A stretch of DNA of 64,000 nucleotides from NCBI GenBank assembly GCA_005776585.1, contig SXOX01000185.1:20013-84012 (forward strand). The letters are read 5' to 3'. The DNA comes from Pseudomonadota bacterium (GTDB lineage: Bacteria; Myxococcota_A; UBA9042; GCA-2863065). The notes beneath the pieces were generated by a model. The model was given only the letters and a program-made list of their open reading frames with translations, was not told the origin of the DNA and ran no database searches. How positions within the stretch are numbered: the stretch's first letter is position 1; each line of letters begins with the position of its first letter. Positions 44,033 through 59,000 of this stretch are shown here, in pieces. Both the position numbers and the translations under genes were made by a program.

Positions 44033-47000
44033 GGACAGAGCGGTTCGCCGACCTTTGCCGAGTTGCCGCACTTGTACTGAGGCTGGCCGTTCTTGGCGCA
44101 GAGGTCGTCGGTGCAGAAGTTGCCATCCTCACAGCCGTCGTCAGCGCTGCAGCCGTTGCAGCCGGGCGTGACCGTGAACTTGCATCCGCTCTGTGAGCCC
44201 GTGTCGCAGAAGTCGGTCGTGCACGGGTTGTAGTCGTTGCACACGCGGGGCGAGTAGACGCACACTCCCTGGAAGCACTCGGAGTAGGTGCACTGGGTCT
44301 CGTTTCCGCACTGCGCGCTCGGAGCACCAGGGGGATCCGTGCAGACCTTGAAGACCGAGGCAGGATCTGACGTGCAGACACCCGTGGCGTTGTCGCAGGT
44401 ATCGAGCGTGTTCGGGTTGCCGTCATTGCAGCCCGACTTGAGCGCGACGCTGCACTTGCCCGCGACACAGGAGGTCTTGTAGCACGGGCCCAGGGTCGGG
44501 CAATCCGTCGCCTGAGTGCACGTCTTTCCGCCGCAGGTGCTGTCGACCAGCTTCATGCAGCCCGAGTTCGTCGCGTCACACAGCGCCGAGCCATCGACCG
44601 TGCACGGGTTGCCGTCGTTGCACTCAACCGCCGTGTGGCTGCATTGCCCGGAGACCAGGTCGCAGCGGTCAACCGTGCAGTTGTCAACGTCCAGGCACTC
44701 GCGATCGAGCGTGCACTTCACAATGTTGCACTCCGGTACCGCGCTCGGCAGGTCGTAGCAGTTGCCGGTGGAGTCGCACAGGTCGATCGTACAGTCGTTG
44801 TTGTCGTCGCAGTCGAGCTCCTGAGACACCAGCTTGCACTTCCGACACCCTGCAATGAGCGTATGACTGCACTGCGCCGTCGACGTGTCACACAGATCCG
44901 TGCTGCACAGGTCGAAGTCGTTGCAGTCGGCGTTGTTGGAGCATCCCTGGCAGCCCGGGAGCGCGGTGAAGATGCAGCCAACCGCCGGATCGCAGGCGTC
45001 GGTCGTGCAGGGGTTCAGGTCGTTGCAGTGAATCGCGACCACGAAGCACTCGCAGTTGGCCTCACCAGACAGGCAGTTGCCTTGCGCGCCACTGCACGTG
45101 GCCGGGTTGCACTTGTCCCCAAAGTCGCAGTCGGCGTTCGTAGTACATGAGCCCGTCCAGTTGCACCCGGGCACAGACACGGTCTTGATGAGACCGGTCA
45201 GGTTGTCGCAGTAGTGCTTGGTGCACGGGTCATCCGGGGGAATCGGCACCAGCTCGGGCTCCTGACAGATGCCATTGAGGCACTTGTGAACCGAGCACTT
45301 GAGGCCATCATCGCAGTCAGCGTCTTGGACGCAGGTCGCCGTGCACGGGATGGCCGGCTGAAGCAGGCAGCCCGTCACCGGATCGCAGGCGAGCTTCGAG
45401 ACGGTGTTCGCGCCTGACCCGGTCGTCGTGAACTCGGTGGTACACGCAAGGCCGTCCTGGCAAGCGACGGTTCGAGACTCGCAGAAGCCGTTGACGCAGC
45501 GCTCGAACGTGCAGGCATTCGAGTCAAAGCAGTCCACGTCCTTGGCGCACGCCTTCTTGCCGCAGTTGGAGTTGTACTTGTTGGTGCACGCGTGCGTCGT
45601 GGGGTTGCAGATATCGGACGTACAGACGTCGGCGTCGTTGCAGTCGGCGTCGCTCGTGCCACACGCATTCTTGCAGTTGATGATCTTGGTGAACTGGCAG
45701 CCATTCGTCTTGCTGCACGTGTCAGTGGTGCATGCGTTCGAGTCGCTGCACTCGAGCGGATCGAGCAGGCAGTACCCGGAAGGCATGCAGCTGTCGACCG
45801 TGCAGGCGTCCGAGTCATTGCAGTCGAGGCTCGTCACGCACTTGCCCTTGCATCCCGCGACCGTCTTGGACGTGCACGTCCCGTTCTTGCAGGTGTCGAG
45901 CGTGCAGGGGTTGCCGTCATCGCACACGAGCACCTGTACGGCGCACTTGCCCGACTGACAGACGCCTGGAGCGCACTTGTTCCCGGTATCGCAGTCGGCG
46001 TCTGTGGCGCAGCTCGCCGTGCACTCCAGATCGGGCGTGGTGACGCAACCGCGCGTCGGATCGCAGATGGTCAATGAGGTGCAGGGCTTGCCATCATCGC
46101 ATTGGGTCGCCGTCCAGAAGCACTTGCCGGCGACGCGGTCGCAGCGATCGGCCGTGCACGCGTTGCCGTCAAAGCAGTCCATGTCCGCCGTGCAGTTCTT
46201 CGGACAGGTCACCGTCGTCACGGCGTCGTGCCAGCACTTCAGGGCCGAGGTCGGGTCGTTCTCTTCGGTTCGACAGTAGTCGATGGTGCAGTTGTCCCCG
46301 TCGTTGCAGTGGTAGTTCGTGGTGCACGGTCCGCCACCCCAGCCGCCGCACTTGGGCAGCGTCGGATCTGCGACGTGGAGACAGAATGAGAGCACTGCAT
46401 GACATGAATCTACGGTACACGCATTACCGTCGTCGCAGGCGACCGCCTGCGTACTCGCAGGCAGGGTCGGGTTGCACTTGGTGCAATCAGGCACCTTGAA
46501 GACGATACACCGGTGGGACGTCTGGTCGCACTGGCCAAACGAGCAGATGTCCGAGACGCCGCACTCCGCGTTGAGCGTGCACGGCAGACAGTTCGAGATC
46601 AGGTCGAACGTGCACACGCCCGACGTACACACGCCGGTCGTGCAGGCGTTGCCGTCGTCGCAGTCCGCACCCGTGACGCAGCCGGTACAGCCGGCAATCG
46701 GGACGAACTCGCACTTCTTGGTCGCGACGTTGCACGAGTCTACGGTGCACGGATTGTAGTCGTTGCATGCAATCTCGATCTGGAAGCACGCGCCCTCGAC
46801 GCAACGCGGTGGAGCACATCCTGCGACGCCGACGTCCGGGCAGTCCGAATCGGCGAAACACGCACCAGAGCACGTCGGATCGGCCGGATGACCACAGGCC
46901 TTCTTCACGGAATCGCAGATGTTGAACGTGCAATCGTCGTCGTCCTCACACAGGTTGTCACCTTCCAGCTTGCAAGCACCTGCGACGCACGTGTAGCCGC

Positions 47001-50000
47001 TGCACGCATCGACCTCCTGGCAATCCGCGGTCGTGTTGCACGGCTTCCCGTTCGGTACACGGTGCAGGTAGGTGCAACCATATCCCTCGATACAGGAGCC
47101 GTTCGCCGGAATGGCGGGGTTGGCCGAGTACACGCAGTCGGGAGCGAGGTGGCGACACAGGCTAGAGCCGACATAGCACTCGTCCCGAGTGCAGGTGTGA
47201 TCGTCGACACACTCGGAGTCCGTCTTGCAGTAGATGGTCGGGCAATTGGGGACCGGCTCATACGAGCATTGACCGAGGACGCAGGCGTCAGAGGTGCAGG
47301 CGTCGTCGTCATCACAGTCACTCGACGCCGAGCACTGGCCGTCGACGCACGACCCGGCGACCTTCGTGAACGTGCAGCCCACCGCAGGATCGCAGGAGTC
47401 AACGGTGCAGCTGTTGTAGTCGTTGCAGTTGTAGGACTCGAAGATGCAGGTCTTGCCGACCGGATCACAGCTCGAACGGAGGCACTTGTTGCCGAGAGCC
47501 AGACAGTCGTCGCTCGTCGCGCATACGGTCCCGCGATTGGTGCAGACGGTGTCCGACTTGTGGACGCACAGGCCATCGACCGGGTTGCAGTAGCTGAACG
47601 TGCACTTGTTCGCGTCATCGCAGACGACGAGCTGATGCTGGCACTTGTACTTGTCGAGGTCGCACACGTCCTTGGTACACGGATTCAGGTCATCGCAGTC
47701 CAGGTCCGCGTCGCAGCCGGCGCAGTTGGCCGTGGAGAAGAACTGGCACCCGCGCGATGGGTCACAGGCCACGGTCCCGAGCGTCGCGTCCACCTCACCG
47801 GTGCACGTGACCTCGTCGTTGCAAATCTTGGCCTTGGAGCCGCACGTAAAGTTCTGAGGCACCGAGGTGTCGCAGAAGTACTCGAGGCACAGGTTGGGAA
47901 CTGCCGGCACGCACTCGGCGTCGGTCCCGCCGGGGCAGGGCGTGCAATTCAACGAGGGCTTCCACGCGCACGTCCCGTTCGCGACGTCACCGGTTGCGCC
48001 CTGACACTCGTCCTGGGTACACGGGTTTCCGTCATCGCAGTCCGCGGCCTTGGCGCAGTACTCCACGCAACCCGCGTACTGGGTGTGGACGCACAGCTGC
48101 GTCGCCGACGTGCATGTATCGTAGGTGCAGTCGATCTTGTCGGCGCAGGCCTTGGGCGTATTGAGGCACTTTCCGCCAATGCAGACGTCGACGGTACATG
48201 CATTGGAGTCGTTGCACGTCGCTGCGGTGGTGCACGCCTGGCCGCACACGGTCGCGACCTTCTCGTGCTCGCAGGGATCGGCGCCCGACTTCGTCGGATT
48301 GCAGAAATCGCGCGTGCAGACGTCCGAGTCATCGCACGTCAAGACGACGTTCTCGCACTTGCCGGTCGTCGGGTTGCAGCTGTCCGCAGTGCATCGGTCG
48401 AGGTCCGCGCACTTCAGCGCCTTGAACTCGCACTGCCCGGTGGCGGGGTTGCAGCTGTCGTCGGTGCACTTGTTGCCGTCGTTGCAGGGCTTGAGCGTCG
48501 ACTTGCAGGTGCCGGCGTTGGCGTCACAGAAGTCGAGCGTACACGGGCTCCCGTCTTCGCAGACCAAGGCAACGCTCTTGCACGTGCCGTTGGTGCAGGT
48601 GTCGAGCGTGCAGTTGTCGCCGTCGTTGCAGGTCTGGGGCGTGAACTTGCAGAGACCTGTGGCCGTGTCGCAGGAATCGCTCGTGCACGCGTTGAGGTCG
48701 TTGCAGAGCACCGGCGAGTTCACGCAGGACCCGGTCACGGTGTCGCAGACGTCGGTCGTGCAGAGGTTGGTGTCCTTGCAGTCCTTGAAGGTGAAGGTAC
48801 ACGCGCCGGTAGTCGCGTCACACGTGTCGATTGTACAGGCCTTGCCGTCGTTGCAGGTGATCGGCGTCGAGAGACACTTGGCCAGGAGGACGTTGCAGAA
48901 ATCGGTCGTGCACTTGTCACCGTCATCGCAGACCAACGGGGTGTACTTGCATCCGGTCGTCTGGTCACACGTGTCGGTCGTGCACGCGTCGTTGTCGTTG
49001 CAGGCACCAATCTGGTCGTGAGCGCACAGGCCGGTCGTCGGCGAGCAGGAGTCCTTGGTGCACGCGTTCTTGTCGTCGCAGTCGATTGGGGTGGCGACGC
49101 AGCCGCCCTTGGCCTTGTCGCACACGTCGGTCGTGCACTTGCTGTTGTCGTCACAGACACGCGGCAACGACTTGCACGTCTTGGTCGCCTGGTCGCACTT
49201 GGCGATCTGGCACGGGTCACCGAACACCAGCGGTCCGCACGTGCCGTCGCTGCCATCCGGGCAACCCACGTCGGGGCAGGCCTTGGCCGGGTTCTGACAG
49301 CCCACGCCGGCCGCGCAGAGGTCGTCGGTGCACAGGTTGCCGTCATTGCACAGATTCGGTGCGTGCTGGCAGTCGCCGTTGACACAGAAGTCGATTGAGC
49401 ACGGGTCGCCATCGTTGCAGGTCTTCTGGTTGTACTTGCAGACCTTGTTCCCGCCCTGCTGGACGCAGACGTCGGTCGTGCACGGGTCGAGATCGTTGCA
49501 CTCGGAGTCCGCGGTGCAGGCGCACAGGACGCCCGGAATCGGGACGTTCTGGCAGCCGATGGCGGAGTTGCAGCTGTCGACCGTGCACGCCTTGCCGTCA
49601 TCACAGCTCTTCGCAGGGTAAGCGCAGCCCGTATCGGCGTCGCACTTGTCGTCGGTGCAGGGGTTCGAGTCGATGCAGACGACGCCCACGTTGCGGCAGC
49701 CCTTCGCGCCATCGCAGAAGTCGACGGTGCACACGTTTCCGTCGTTGCAGTTGACCGCCACATGGACGCAACCGAGGGTCGGCAAGCAGCCGTCGGAGGT
49801 GCACGCGTTCCCGTCGTCGCAGTTGACCAGCGTGTTCACGCAACCGACGAGCTTGTCGCAGTAGTCGTTGGAGCACAGGCTGCTGTCATCGCAGCTGACG
49901 ATCTCGTGGGCGCAGTTGCCCGTGGCCTGACTACAGGAGTCCTTGGTGCACGCGTCGCCGTCGTCGCACGACTTCTTGACGAACACGCAGCCCTTGGTCG

Positions 50001-53000
50001 GATCACAGGTGTCATTGGTGCATGGGTTGCCGTCGGTGCAGGTCAGCGGCGTGTAGCTGCAGCCGGTCGCGACCGAGCACGTGTCGACCGTGCAGGCGTT
50101 CTGGTCGTCGCACGCGGAGACCGTCGTGCATCCGAGCTCGGTGGTCGCATCGCACAGGTCCTTGGTGCAGGTGTCGCCGTCGTCGCAGACCTTCGGGACG
50201 TACTGGCAGCCGTGCTGCTTGTCGCACGTCTGGCCCAAGGCGTTGGACTCCACCGTGCACGGGTTGTCGTCGTTGCAATCGACCGGCTGATACGAGCACT
50301 GGCCAGTCCCCGGGTTGCAGAGGTCCTTGGTGCACGCGTCGAAGTCCGAGCAGTCCTTGGCGAAGTGGAGGCAGCCCGCAACCGAGTCGCAGACGTCGAA
50401 CGTGCATTGGCTGTTGTCATCGCACCCGAACGTGTACGTACACCCGATCGTGGCGTTGCAGGTGTCCGTGGTGCATGGGTCGGTGTCGGCGCATTGTAGG
50501 GGAACGTGGACGCACGCTCCGTTCGCCGCGCAGGCATCGCTCGTACACGGGTCGGCGTCGGCGCAGTTCTTCGGCACGAACACGCAGCCGCCGATCTTGT
50601 CGCACGCGTCGGTCGTGCAGGGATTGCCATCGGCGCACGTGGTCGCTGAGTTCTGGCACTTGCCACCGAGGCACTTGTCGGTCGTGCAAACGGAGGCGTC
50701 GTTGCAGTCGGCGTCATTCGAACACGGTGGCGTACACGGATTGAGCGCCGAATTGAAGCACCCGGTGACGCCATTGCACTGGTCGAGCGTGCAGTAGATG
50801 CCGTCAGAGCAGTTGATCGGCGTAAACTTGCAGCCTGTCGCCAGGTCGCAGGTGTCGGTCGTGCAGACGGAGCCGTCGTTGCACGTGATGGCCTTCGAGG
50901 CGCACTTACCGTCGAGCGGGGCGCAGGTGTCGGTCGTGCATGCGTTCTGGTCCGAGCAGTTCTTTGGCGTGTGCACGCAGCCCGTCGCGGAGTTGCAGGT
51001 GTCAATGGTGCACAGGTTCAGTGCGCCGCCGACCTGATCCTGGCAGTCGACCGGCCCGTGAGAGCAGCCCAGTGTCGTCCCGTCACAGACATCGACCGTG
51101 CAGGCGTCGTTGTCATCGCACTTGTTGCTGTGGAGGCAGCCCTTCGCCGGGTCGCAGGAATCCACGGTGCACGACGAGCCATCGTCGCAGTTGGTGGCCT
51201 CGTGATAGCAGCCGTCCTGCTCATCGCAGAGGTCCTGAGTGCACGCATCAGCGTCGCGGCAGACCGTCTCGATGAGGTTGACGTGAGAGCACACGCCGGT
51301 GGTCTTGTTGCACAGGTCGGAGGTGCAGTTCAGTCCGTCGCTACAGTCGACGAGCGGCGGATTCTGGCAACCGAGCACCGGGTCGCACAGGTCCTTGGTG
51401 CACACGTCCTTGTCATCGCAGGCGTACGTGTTGACGCAGCCGAGCGCCGGGTCGCACTTGTCGGCCGTGCACGCGTTGAAGTCGTTGCAGTCCTTGATGG
51501 TGTGCTGGCAGAGGCCCGTACCGGAGTCGCAGAAGTCGGTCGTGCACTTGAGGCCATCGTCGCAGTTGACGGCCTTCAGCTGGCACCCGATGACCTTGTC
51601 GCACACATCGATCGTGCATGGGTTCGCGTCGTTGCAGCTGATCGCGGTCTGCGTGCAGACCTTGCCCTTGGTTCCGCCAAGGTCCTGGCACTTCGACGCA
51701 GTGCAGGCGTTGCCGTCATCGCAGTCGCTGTCGAGCCCGCTCGGGCACGGGACGGTGCACGGGTTGATCGCCGAGTGGACGCACCCGGTCGAGACGTCGC
51801 AGAGGTCCTGCGTGCACGGCTTCTTGTCGTCGCAGTCGACCGCGACGTTGATCGGGGTCGCCACACAGCCGAGCTTCGTATCGCACGAGTCGAGCGTGCA
51901 CTTGTTCGAGTCGTTGCACACCTTGAGGGTGTACGCGCAGATTCCGGTCGCCTTGTTGCAGCCGTCAGTCGTGCACTCGTTCTGGTCGTTGCACGCCTTC
52001 TGCTGGAAGATGCAGCCCTTCTCCGGAAGACACGCGTTGAGCGTACAGGCATCGCCGTCGTCGCAGAGGATCTGCGTGTGGGAGCAGGCGAGCGTGTCGG
52101 AGCAGACATCGGCCGTGCAGGCGTCGCCATCGTCGCAGTAGGACAGGTGCACGCAGCCCTTGACCGGATCGCACACATCGACGGTGCAGACCGTCCCGTC
52201 ATCACACGACTCGGGCGGGTTCAAACAGCCGTCCTCCGGGTCGCACAGCGCGTTCAGGCAGTTCTGTCCAGGTGGGTTGCAGAAGAGGATCGAGTCCTGC
52301 GTACACGGCTTGCCGTCGTTGCACGGGTTGACCGGGTTGGAGCAGGCGCCGTTCGTCTTGTCGCACACATCCAGCGTACAGAGGTTGCCATCCGAGCAGT
52401 TCTTCTGCTTGTTGACACAGCCCAAGAGCGGGTCGCACGTGTCAATGGTGCAGGCATTCGCGTCATTGCACGCGTAGACGTTCGTGCACCCGGCGACCGC
52501 GTCGCACTTGTCGGTCGTGCACGGGTTGTTGTCGTTGCACGTGTTCTTCGGGTTGGTGCACTTGCCGGAGCCGGTGTCGCAGACGTCCTGAGTGCACGGG
52601 TTTCCGTCCGAGCAATTCTTCTGCGGAAACACGCACCCCACGAGCGGATTGCAGCCGTTGTCGGTGCAGGGGTTCTGATCGTCGCAGACGGGCGTCGTGT
52701 GAGTGCAGTTCTTGTTCGTCTCGCACTTGTCGATGGTGCACGCGTTGCCGTCGTCGCACTCGGCTTGTGTGCCGCCGGGGCACGGATTCGGACAGGTTGG
52801 CCCGAGCGGAACGAACACGCAGCCGGCCTTGGGATCGCACGTGTCGATGGTACAGATGTCCTTGTCCTTGCACGGAATTGCGTCGTGGAGGCAGCCCGAG
52901 AAGATGTTGCAGGAGTCGAGGGTGCAGGCGTCCTTGTCGTCGCAGCTCGTGACGGAGTAGGTGCACTGGCCCGTGAGCGCGTTGCAGACGTCCGTCGTGC

Positions 53001-56000
53001 AGGCGTTGCCGTCGTCGCAGTTGACCAGAGCGTTCGAGCACGCACCCGTCAGCGGGTTGCACGAGTCTTGTGTGCACGGGTTTTTGTCGTCGCAGGCCGT
53101 CGAGAACTTGCAGGTCGCGGTGGCCTCGTCGCAGACGTCCTTGGTGCACGGGTTGTTGTCGTTGCAGGTGAACGTCTCGTGGCCGCAGACGCCGGTCGCC
53201 TTGGCGCAGGTGTCCTTGGTGCACGGGTTATTGTCGTTGCAGTTCTTTGGGATGTGCCCGCAGGCTTGCGTGACCGGGTCGCACGTGTCAGTCGTGCACT
53301 CGTCGGCGTCCTTGCAGAGCGGCGGGTAGATACAGCCCGACGCCGCATCGCACAGGTTGACGGTGCAGGCGTTGGAGTCGTCGCACGAGACCGTGGTGTA
53401 GCTGCACGTCCCGGCGGGCTTGGTGCACTTGTCGATGGTGCAGACGTTCTTGTCGTCGCACTTGGACTGATAGGTACAGCCCTTGATCGGGTCGCAGCCG
53501 TCGTTGGTGCAGACGTCGTTGTCGTTGCACTGGACTGGCGTGTAATCACACGTCCCCTTGGTCGCGTTGCAGACCTCGGTGGTGCACGCCGAGCCATCGT
53601 CGCAGTTGAGCTTCGTGAAGGTGCAGCCCTTGACGGGATCGCACTTGTCGACCGTGCAGCCGTCGGTGTCCTTGCAGACGAGCAACGTGTAGATGCATCC
53701 AGTCACCTTGTTGCACGTGTCCGAGGTGCACTTGTCCTTGTCGTCGCACGGCTTCACCGGGTGGAGGCAGGTGCCCGTCGCGGCGTCACACTTGTCGTCG
53801 GTGCACAGGTCCGTGTCCGCGCAGTTCTTCGGCGTGTTGAGGCAGAGCCCGGTCAGCGAGTCGCAGGCGTCGTCTGTGCACTTGTTGCCGTCATCACACT
53901 TATTGACGGTGTTGACGCAATTGCCCGTCCCCACATCGCAGGTATCGACAGTGCAGGGGTTCTTGTCGTCGCAGTTCTTCGCGAGGTTCTGACAGCCGAC
54001 GCCCTCGGCGCACTTGTCCGTCGTGCACTTCTTGCCGTCGTCGCACGACAGCGGTGCGTTGATGCAGTCTCCTGTCGCCGGGTTGCACGAGTCCTGGCTG
54101 CAGACCGAGGAGTCATCGCACACCCGCGGGACGTGCAGGCAGCCCAAGGTCTGGTCACAGGAGTCCGCGGTGCAGTTGAGGCCGTCCTCGCAGAACTCGG
54201 GCTTGTGGGAACAGTTTCCGGTGTCCGCGACGCACGCGTCGATGGTGCACTCATTGCCGTCGCCGCAGTCGACCGGCTTATTCAAGCAGGAACCCGTCGT
54301 GGGGTCGCAGGAGTCCTGAGTGCACGGCTTCGAATCGTCGCAGCTCTTCGGTGGGTTGGTGCAGCCGCCGGAGGCGTCGCAGTTGTCGAGCGTGCACGGG
54401 TTCTTGTCGTCGCAGGCGCCGGGGTGCAGGCAGGCGCCGTCGTCCTTGTTGCAGACGTCGCTCGTACACACGTTGGCATCGTCACACTGCTTGGGCTTGT
54501 GGTCGCAGACGCCCGTGGTCTTGAGGCAGGTGTCATCGGAGCAGTTGTCGTTGTCCGAGCAGTTCTTGGTCGCGAACACGCAGAGCCCCGTCACGGTGTC
54601 GCAGGAGTCGTCGGTGCACTTGTTTTGGTCGTCGCAGACCTTGGGCGGGTGATCGCAGGCGCCCGTGGCCGCGAGGCAGACGTCTGCCGTACACGCGTTG
54701 CCGTCGCCGCAGTCCGTTGCGTCGTGGTCGCAGTTGAACGTCCCCGCGATCGGGTTGGACAGGCACTTGTCGAACGTGCACTTGTTGGCGTCGTCGCAGC
54801 CCTGTGGCGTGAAGGTACACTTGCCCTTGCCCGCCGTGATCGTGCACTTCGCCGAGACGCAGTAGTCGATGACCTTGGTGCCCGGCTTGAGCGGATTGTC
54901 GACCATGCGATACGGATCGCAGTCGCCGTCGAGCTTGCAGTCCGGCGGTCCGCAGTCGGGGCTCTTGGTGTCCCACGTGTAGCTACAGCCCGCGCCGCCG
55001 TTGCAGCTATCGATCGTGCACTTGTTCTGGTCGTCGCACGTCGACGGGAAGAGGCAGGCGCCACCAGAGCAAAGGTCGACGGTGCACGGATCAGAGTCCT
55101 TGCACTTGGCGCCATAGGTGCACGCGCCAGTGTCCGCCGCGCACGTGTCCGTGGTGCAGGCATCCTTGTCGTCGCACTTGTTCGGGAAGTCGCACGTCCC
55201 GGTCGCCGGGTTGCAGGTGTTCGCCGTACAAATATCTGCGTCCGTGCACACGATGGCGTTGTTGGAGCACGCTCCAGTGAGCGGATTGCACTGGTCATTG
55301 GTGCACTTGTTGCCGTCGTCGCACGTGACCGGCGGATTCTTGCAGCCGGTCTTGGGGTCGCACTGGTCGAGTGTGCACTTGCTAAAGTCGTCGCAGCTCT
55401 TGAGCGAGGTGGTGCAGGCGCCGGTGCCGGCCTCACAGGCGTCCACAGTACAGGCGTCCTGGTCGTCGCAGACCTTGGGCGTGTAGGTGCAGTTGCCCGT
55501 GCCCGTGTCGCAGGCATCGAGGGTACACTTGATGCCGTCGTCGCAGGTGATCGCCGTGCTGGCGCAGTTGCCGCTCGTCGGGTCACAGGCGTCCTTCGTG
55601 CAGAGCTTTCCGTCAGAGCAGTCCTTGGGCGGGAAGGTGCAGGACCCTAGCTTGGAGTCGCACCCATCGACGGTGCAAGGGTCGCCGTCGTTGCAGGTGA
55701 TCGCGGTGCTCGCGCACGCGCCGGTCCCGGCAGTGCAGGTGTCTACCGTACACAGATTCTTGTCGTCGCAGGACTTGGGCTTGGTCTGACACTGCCCGTT
55801 GATCGGGTTGCATGAGTCGACGCTGCACGGATCCTGATCATCGCAGACCTTGGGCGTGTAGATACACGCGCCGGTCGCCACGGTGCACGTGTCGGCCGTA
55901 CAGGGGTTCTTGTCGTCGCAGTCCGTGTCCAGGCCGCACTTGCAGTTCGCGCCGACGACGAACACGTAGACGCAGCCCTGGATCGGGTTGCAGGACTCCG

Positions 56001-59000
56001 TCGTGCACTTGTTGAGGTCGTCGCAGTTGCGCTGCGTGTGCGTGCAGCCCGTCTTGGGATCGCACGCGTCGTCGGAGCAGGCGTCGCCATCGTCGCAGTC
56101 GAGCGTCACGTGCGTGCAGGTGCCGGTCGTGCCCGGGTTGGAGCAGCCGTCGGTCGTGCACGCCGTGCCGTCGTCACAGTCCTTCGGAGGATACTGGCAG
56201 TTGCCGCTGGCCTTGTCGCACGTGTTCACGGTGCAGGCGTTGCCGTCCTCACACGTGATCGGGGCGTGGACGCAGCCGAGCGACGTGTTGCACGTGTCCG
56301 CCGTGCACTTGTCGCCGTCGTTGCACGAGTCCGGCGGATAGTAGCAGCCCACGTTCTTGTCGCAGAGGTTCGCAGTGCAGGGCTTGTCGTCTTCGCAGAC
56401 GACGGGGGAGTACACGCACAGACCCGTGGTCGGGCTGCAGGCGTCCATCGTGCACTTGTTCCCATCGTCGCAGGCCTTGGCCGGGTTCTGACAGCCGGCT
56501 CCCGGGGAGCAGACGTCGTCGGTGCACGGATTGCCGTCGCTGCAGTTCGCCGGCGGGTGGGAGCAGGTGCCGTTGGACTGGTTGCACGAGTCGGCCGTGC
56601 ACGGGTTGCCGTCGTCGCAGCTCTTGGGGGTCGAGCTGCACAGACCGGTGCTCTTGTCACACGCATCGACGGTGCACGCGTTCTTGTCGTTGCACTCCTT
56701 GGGCGTCGAGCTGCAGATCCCGGTATTCGGGTTGCAGGAGTCCGTGGTGCAGAGCAGGCCGTCGTCGCAGGTCTTGTTCGTCCAGAAGCACTTGCCGGTG
56801 GCGACGGTGCAGCCGTTCGTGGTGCAAGCGTTGTTGTCGTTGCACAGAGGGTCATCGATCGGAAGCTTGCAGACTTTGCCTGCGCACCCAGGGAGATTGG
56901 GGTTGAGCTTGTTGACGCAGCCGGAGATGGGGTCGCAAGAGTCTTCGGTACAATCGACGGCGTCGTTGCAGTCCTTGGCCGTGTGGTAGCAGCCATCGAC
57001 GGCCGGGCTGGCCTTGTCGCAGCCATCGGAGGTGCACGTGTTGCCGTCGTCGCAGTTCACATCGATGTTCTGGCACTGACCCGTCTGACCGTCGCACAGG
57101 TCCTTGGTGCAGGCGTTCTTGTCGCTGCAGCTCTTGGGCAGGAACTGGCAGGTGCCTCCCTGGCAGACGTCGTCGGTGCAGAGGTTGCCGTCGGCGCACA
57201 CGATGGCGACACTGGTGCACTGGCCCGTCTGCTGGTTGCACGTGTCGATCGTGCACGGGTTCTTGTCGTCGCACGACTTGGCCGGGTAGAAGCAGCCCGC
57301 CAGCGGATCGCACGAGTTCTGCGAGCACGGATTGCCGTCATCGCAGGTGATTGGGGCATGGACGCACGCACCGTTCGTCTTGTTGCACGACGAGTTGGTG
57401 CACACGTTGGCGTCGTCACACGTGATCGGGGTGTTGGTGCAGCCACCACCGGGCGTGCAGGTGTCGACCGTACACGGATCCTTGTCGTCACAGCCGACCG
57501 CGATGTACTGACATCCTCCCGTCTGAGGGTTGCACTGGTCTGCCGTGCAGGCGTTGGCGTCGTTGCACGCCTTGGGGACGTGGTTGCAGACGTCGCCGAG
57601 CTTGTTCTTGTCGCAGGAATCTACGGAGCACTTGTCGGTGTCTTCGCAGCCGTTGGCGGTGTTGTTGCAGCTGCCCGTATTCGGGTTGCACGAATCGAGA
57701 GTGCACGCGTCGTTGTCGTCGCAGTTCTTCGGCTTCGCGGAGCAGAGGCCCTCTTTGGCTCCCAGCGGGATCACACAGATGTCGTCGGTGCACAGCGACT
57801 TGTCATCGCAGCCAGCGTTCTCCGTGCAGACGATACAGGTGTTGATGAAGGAGCAGCCCGCGGACTTGGTGCACGCGGAGGCAAAGCACTCGGGCGGATA
57901 CTTGCCCTTGGGAGCAGGGACCACCAGATCGCACCAGACGTCCTTGGCGTTGCCCGGACACGGATCGCACGTCACGTCGGCATGGGCACAACCGGTCGTG
58001 GGGCTGCAAGAGTCGGAGGTGCAGAGGTCTCCGTCACCGCAACTGACGGCGGAGTACGAGCACGAGCCGTCCGCGGGGTTGCAGATGTCCTTGGTACAGT
58101 TCGAGCCGTCGTCGCACGTCACGGCCGTGTACACGCAGCCCTTCTTGGGATCGCAGGAGTCGATGGTGCAGCCGTCGCCGTCAGTGCAGGGCTTGAAGGT
58201 CGAGATGCAGCCGGACTTGCTGTCGCACTTGTCGTCGGTGCAGGCGCTTTGGTCGTCGCAGGTGATGGGGACGTTCTGGCAGGTGCACTTGACCGGATCG
58301 CCGATGTCATTGGTGCAGCTGTTGCCGTCGTCGCACAGGCCGCAGGAGACGTGCTCGCACTCGCCGTTCTGCGGGTTGCAGCTGTCCTTGGTGAGCGGAT
58401 TCAGGTCGTCACACGGGTTGACCTCGTGCTTGCAGCCGGTGGCCGGGTCGCAGAAGTCCAGCGTGCAGGGGTCGGTGTCCTGACAGTCCTTCTGCTTGTT
58501 GACGCACTTGCCGTAGTTGGGGTTGTCCTTGCCGTTCGGTAGGAGCTTCGTGCCATCGCAGGAGCCCTCGAGGCACTTGTCGGAGCCGACCTGGCAGAGG
58601 ACCGGCGCGTGGTTGCACGCACCCTTCTTCCCCGGGCAGCCGTTCGGAACGACGGACTTGATGTACGTCGGGTCCGAGTCGCACAGGTCGTAGGTGCACG
58701 GGTTGGTGTCGTTGCACTCCGAGGCCTGGTTGCAGCAGTTGATGGGCGGGCAGGCGACGTTGTCTGCCGGGTGGATGCAGGCCTTGATGATCGGATCGCA
58801 CTGGTCCTGCGTGCACTTGTCGCCGTCGTCGCAAATGACGGAGACGAGGTTGATGCAGAAGCCCTGGTCGCAGAGGTCGTCGGTACACGCGAGTCCGTCG
58901 TCGCACCAGGTCTGGTCCTGACAGGGGCAGCCCGGCTTCTTGTCGGGTGCGTGGGTGCACTCGTCTTTGACCTCGTCGCAGGCGTCCGCAGTGCACGAGT

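Noticed and set aside
50971-55650. 1,559-aa ORF on the + strand
   Set aside because: It is the antisense shadow of the CTDC array, with Arg/Val/Ala-rich low-complexity translation and no start signal. The same applies to the other long + ORFs at 46513-49398 and 56038-58542.
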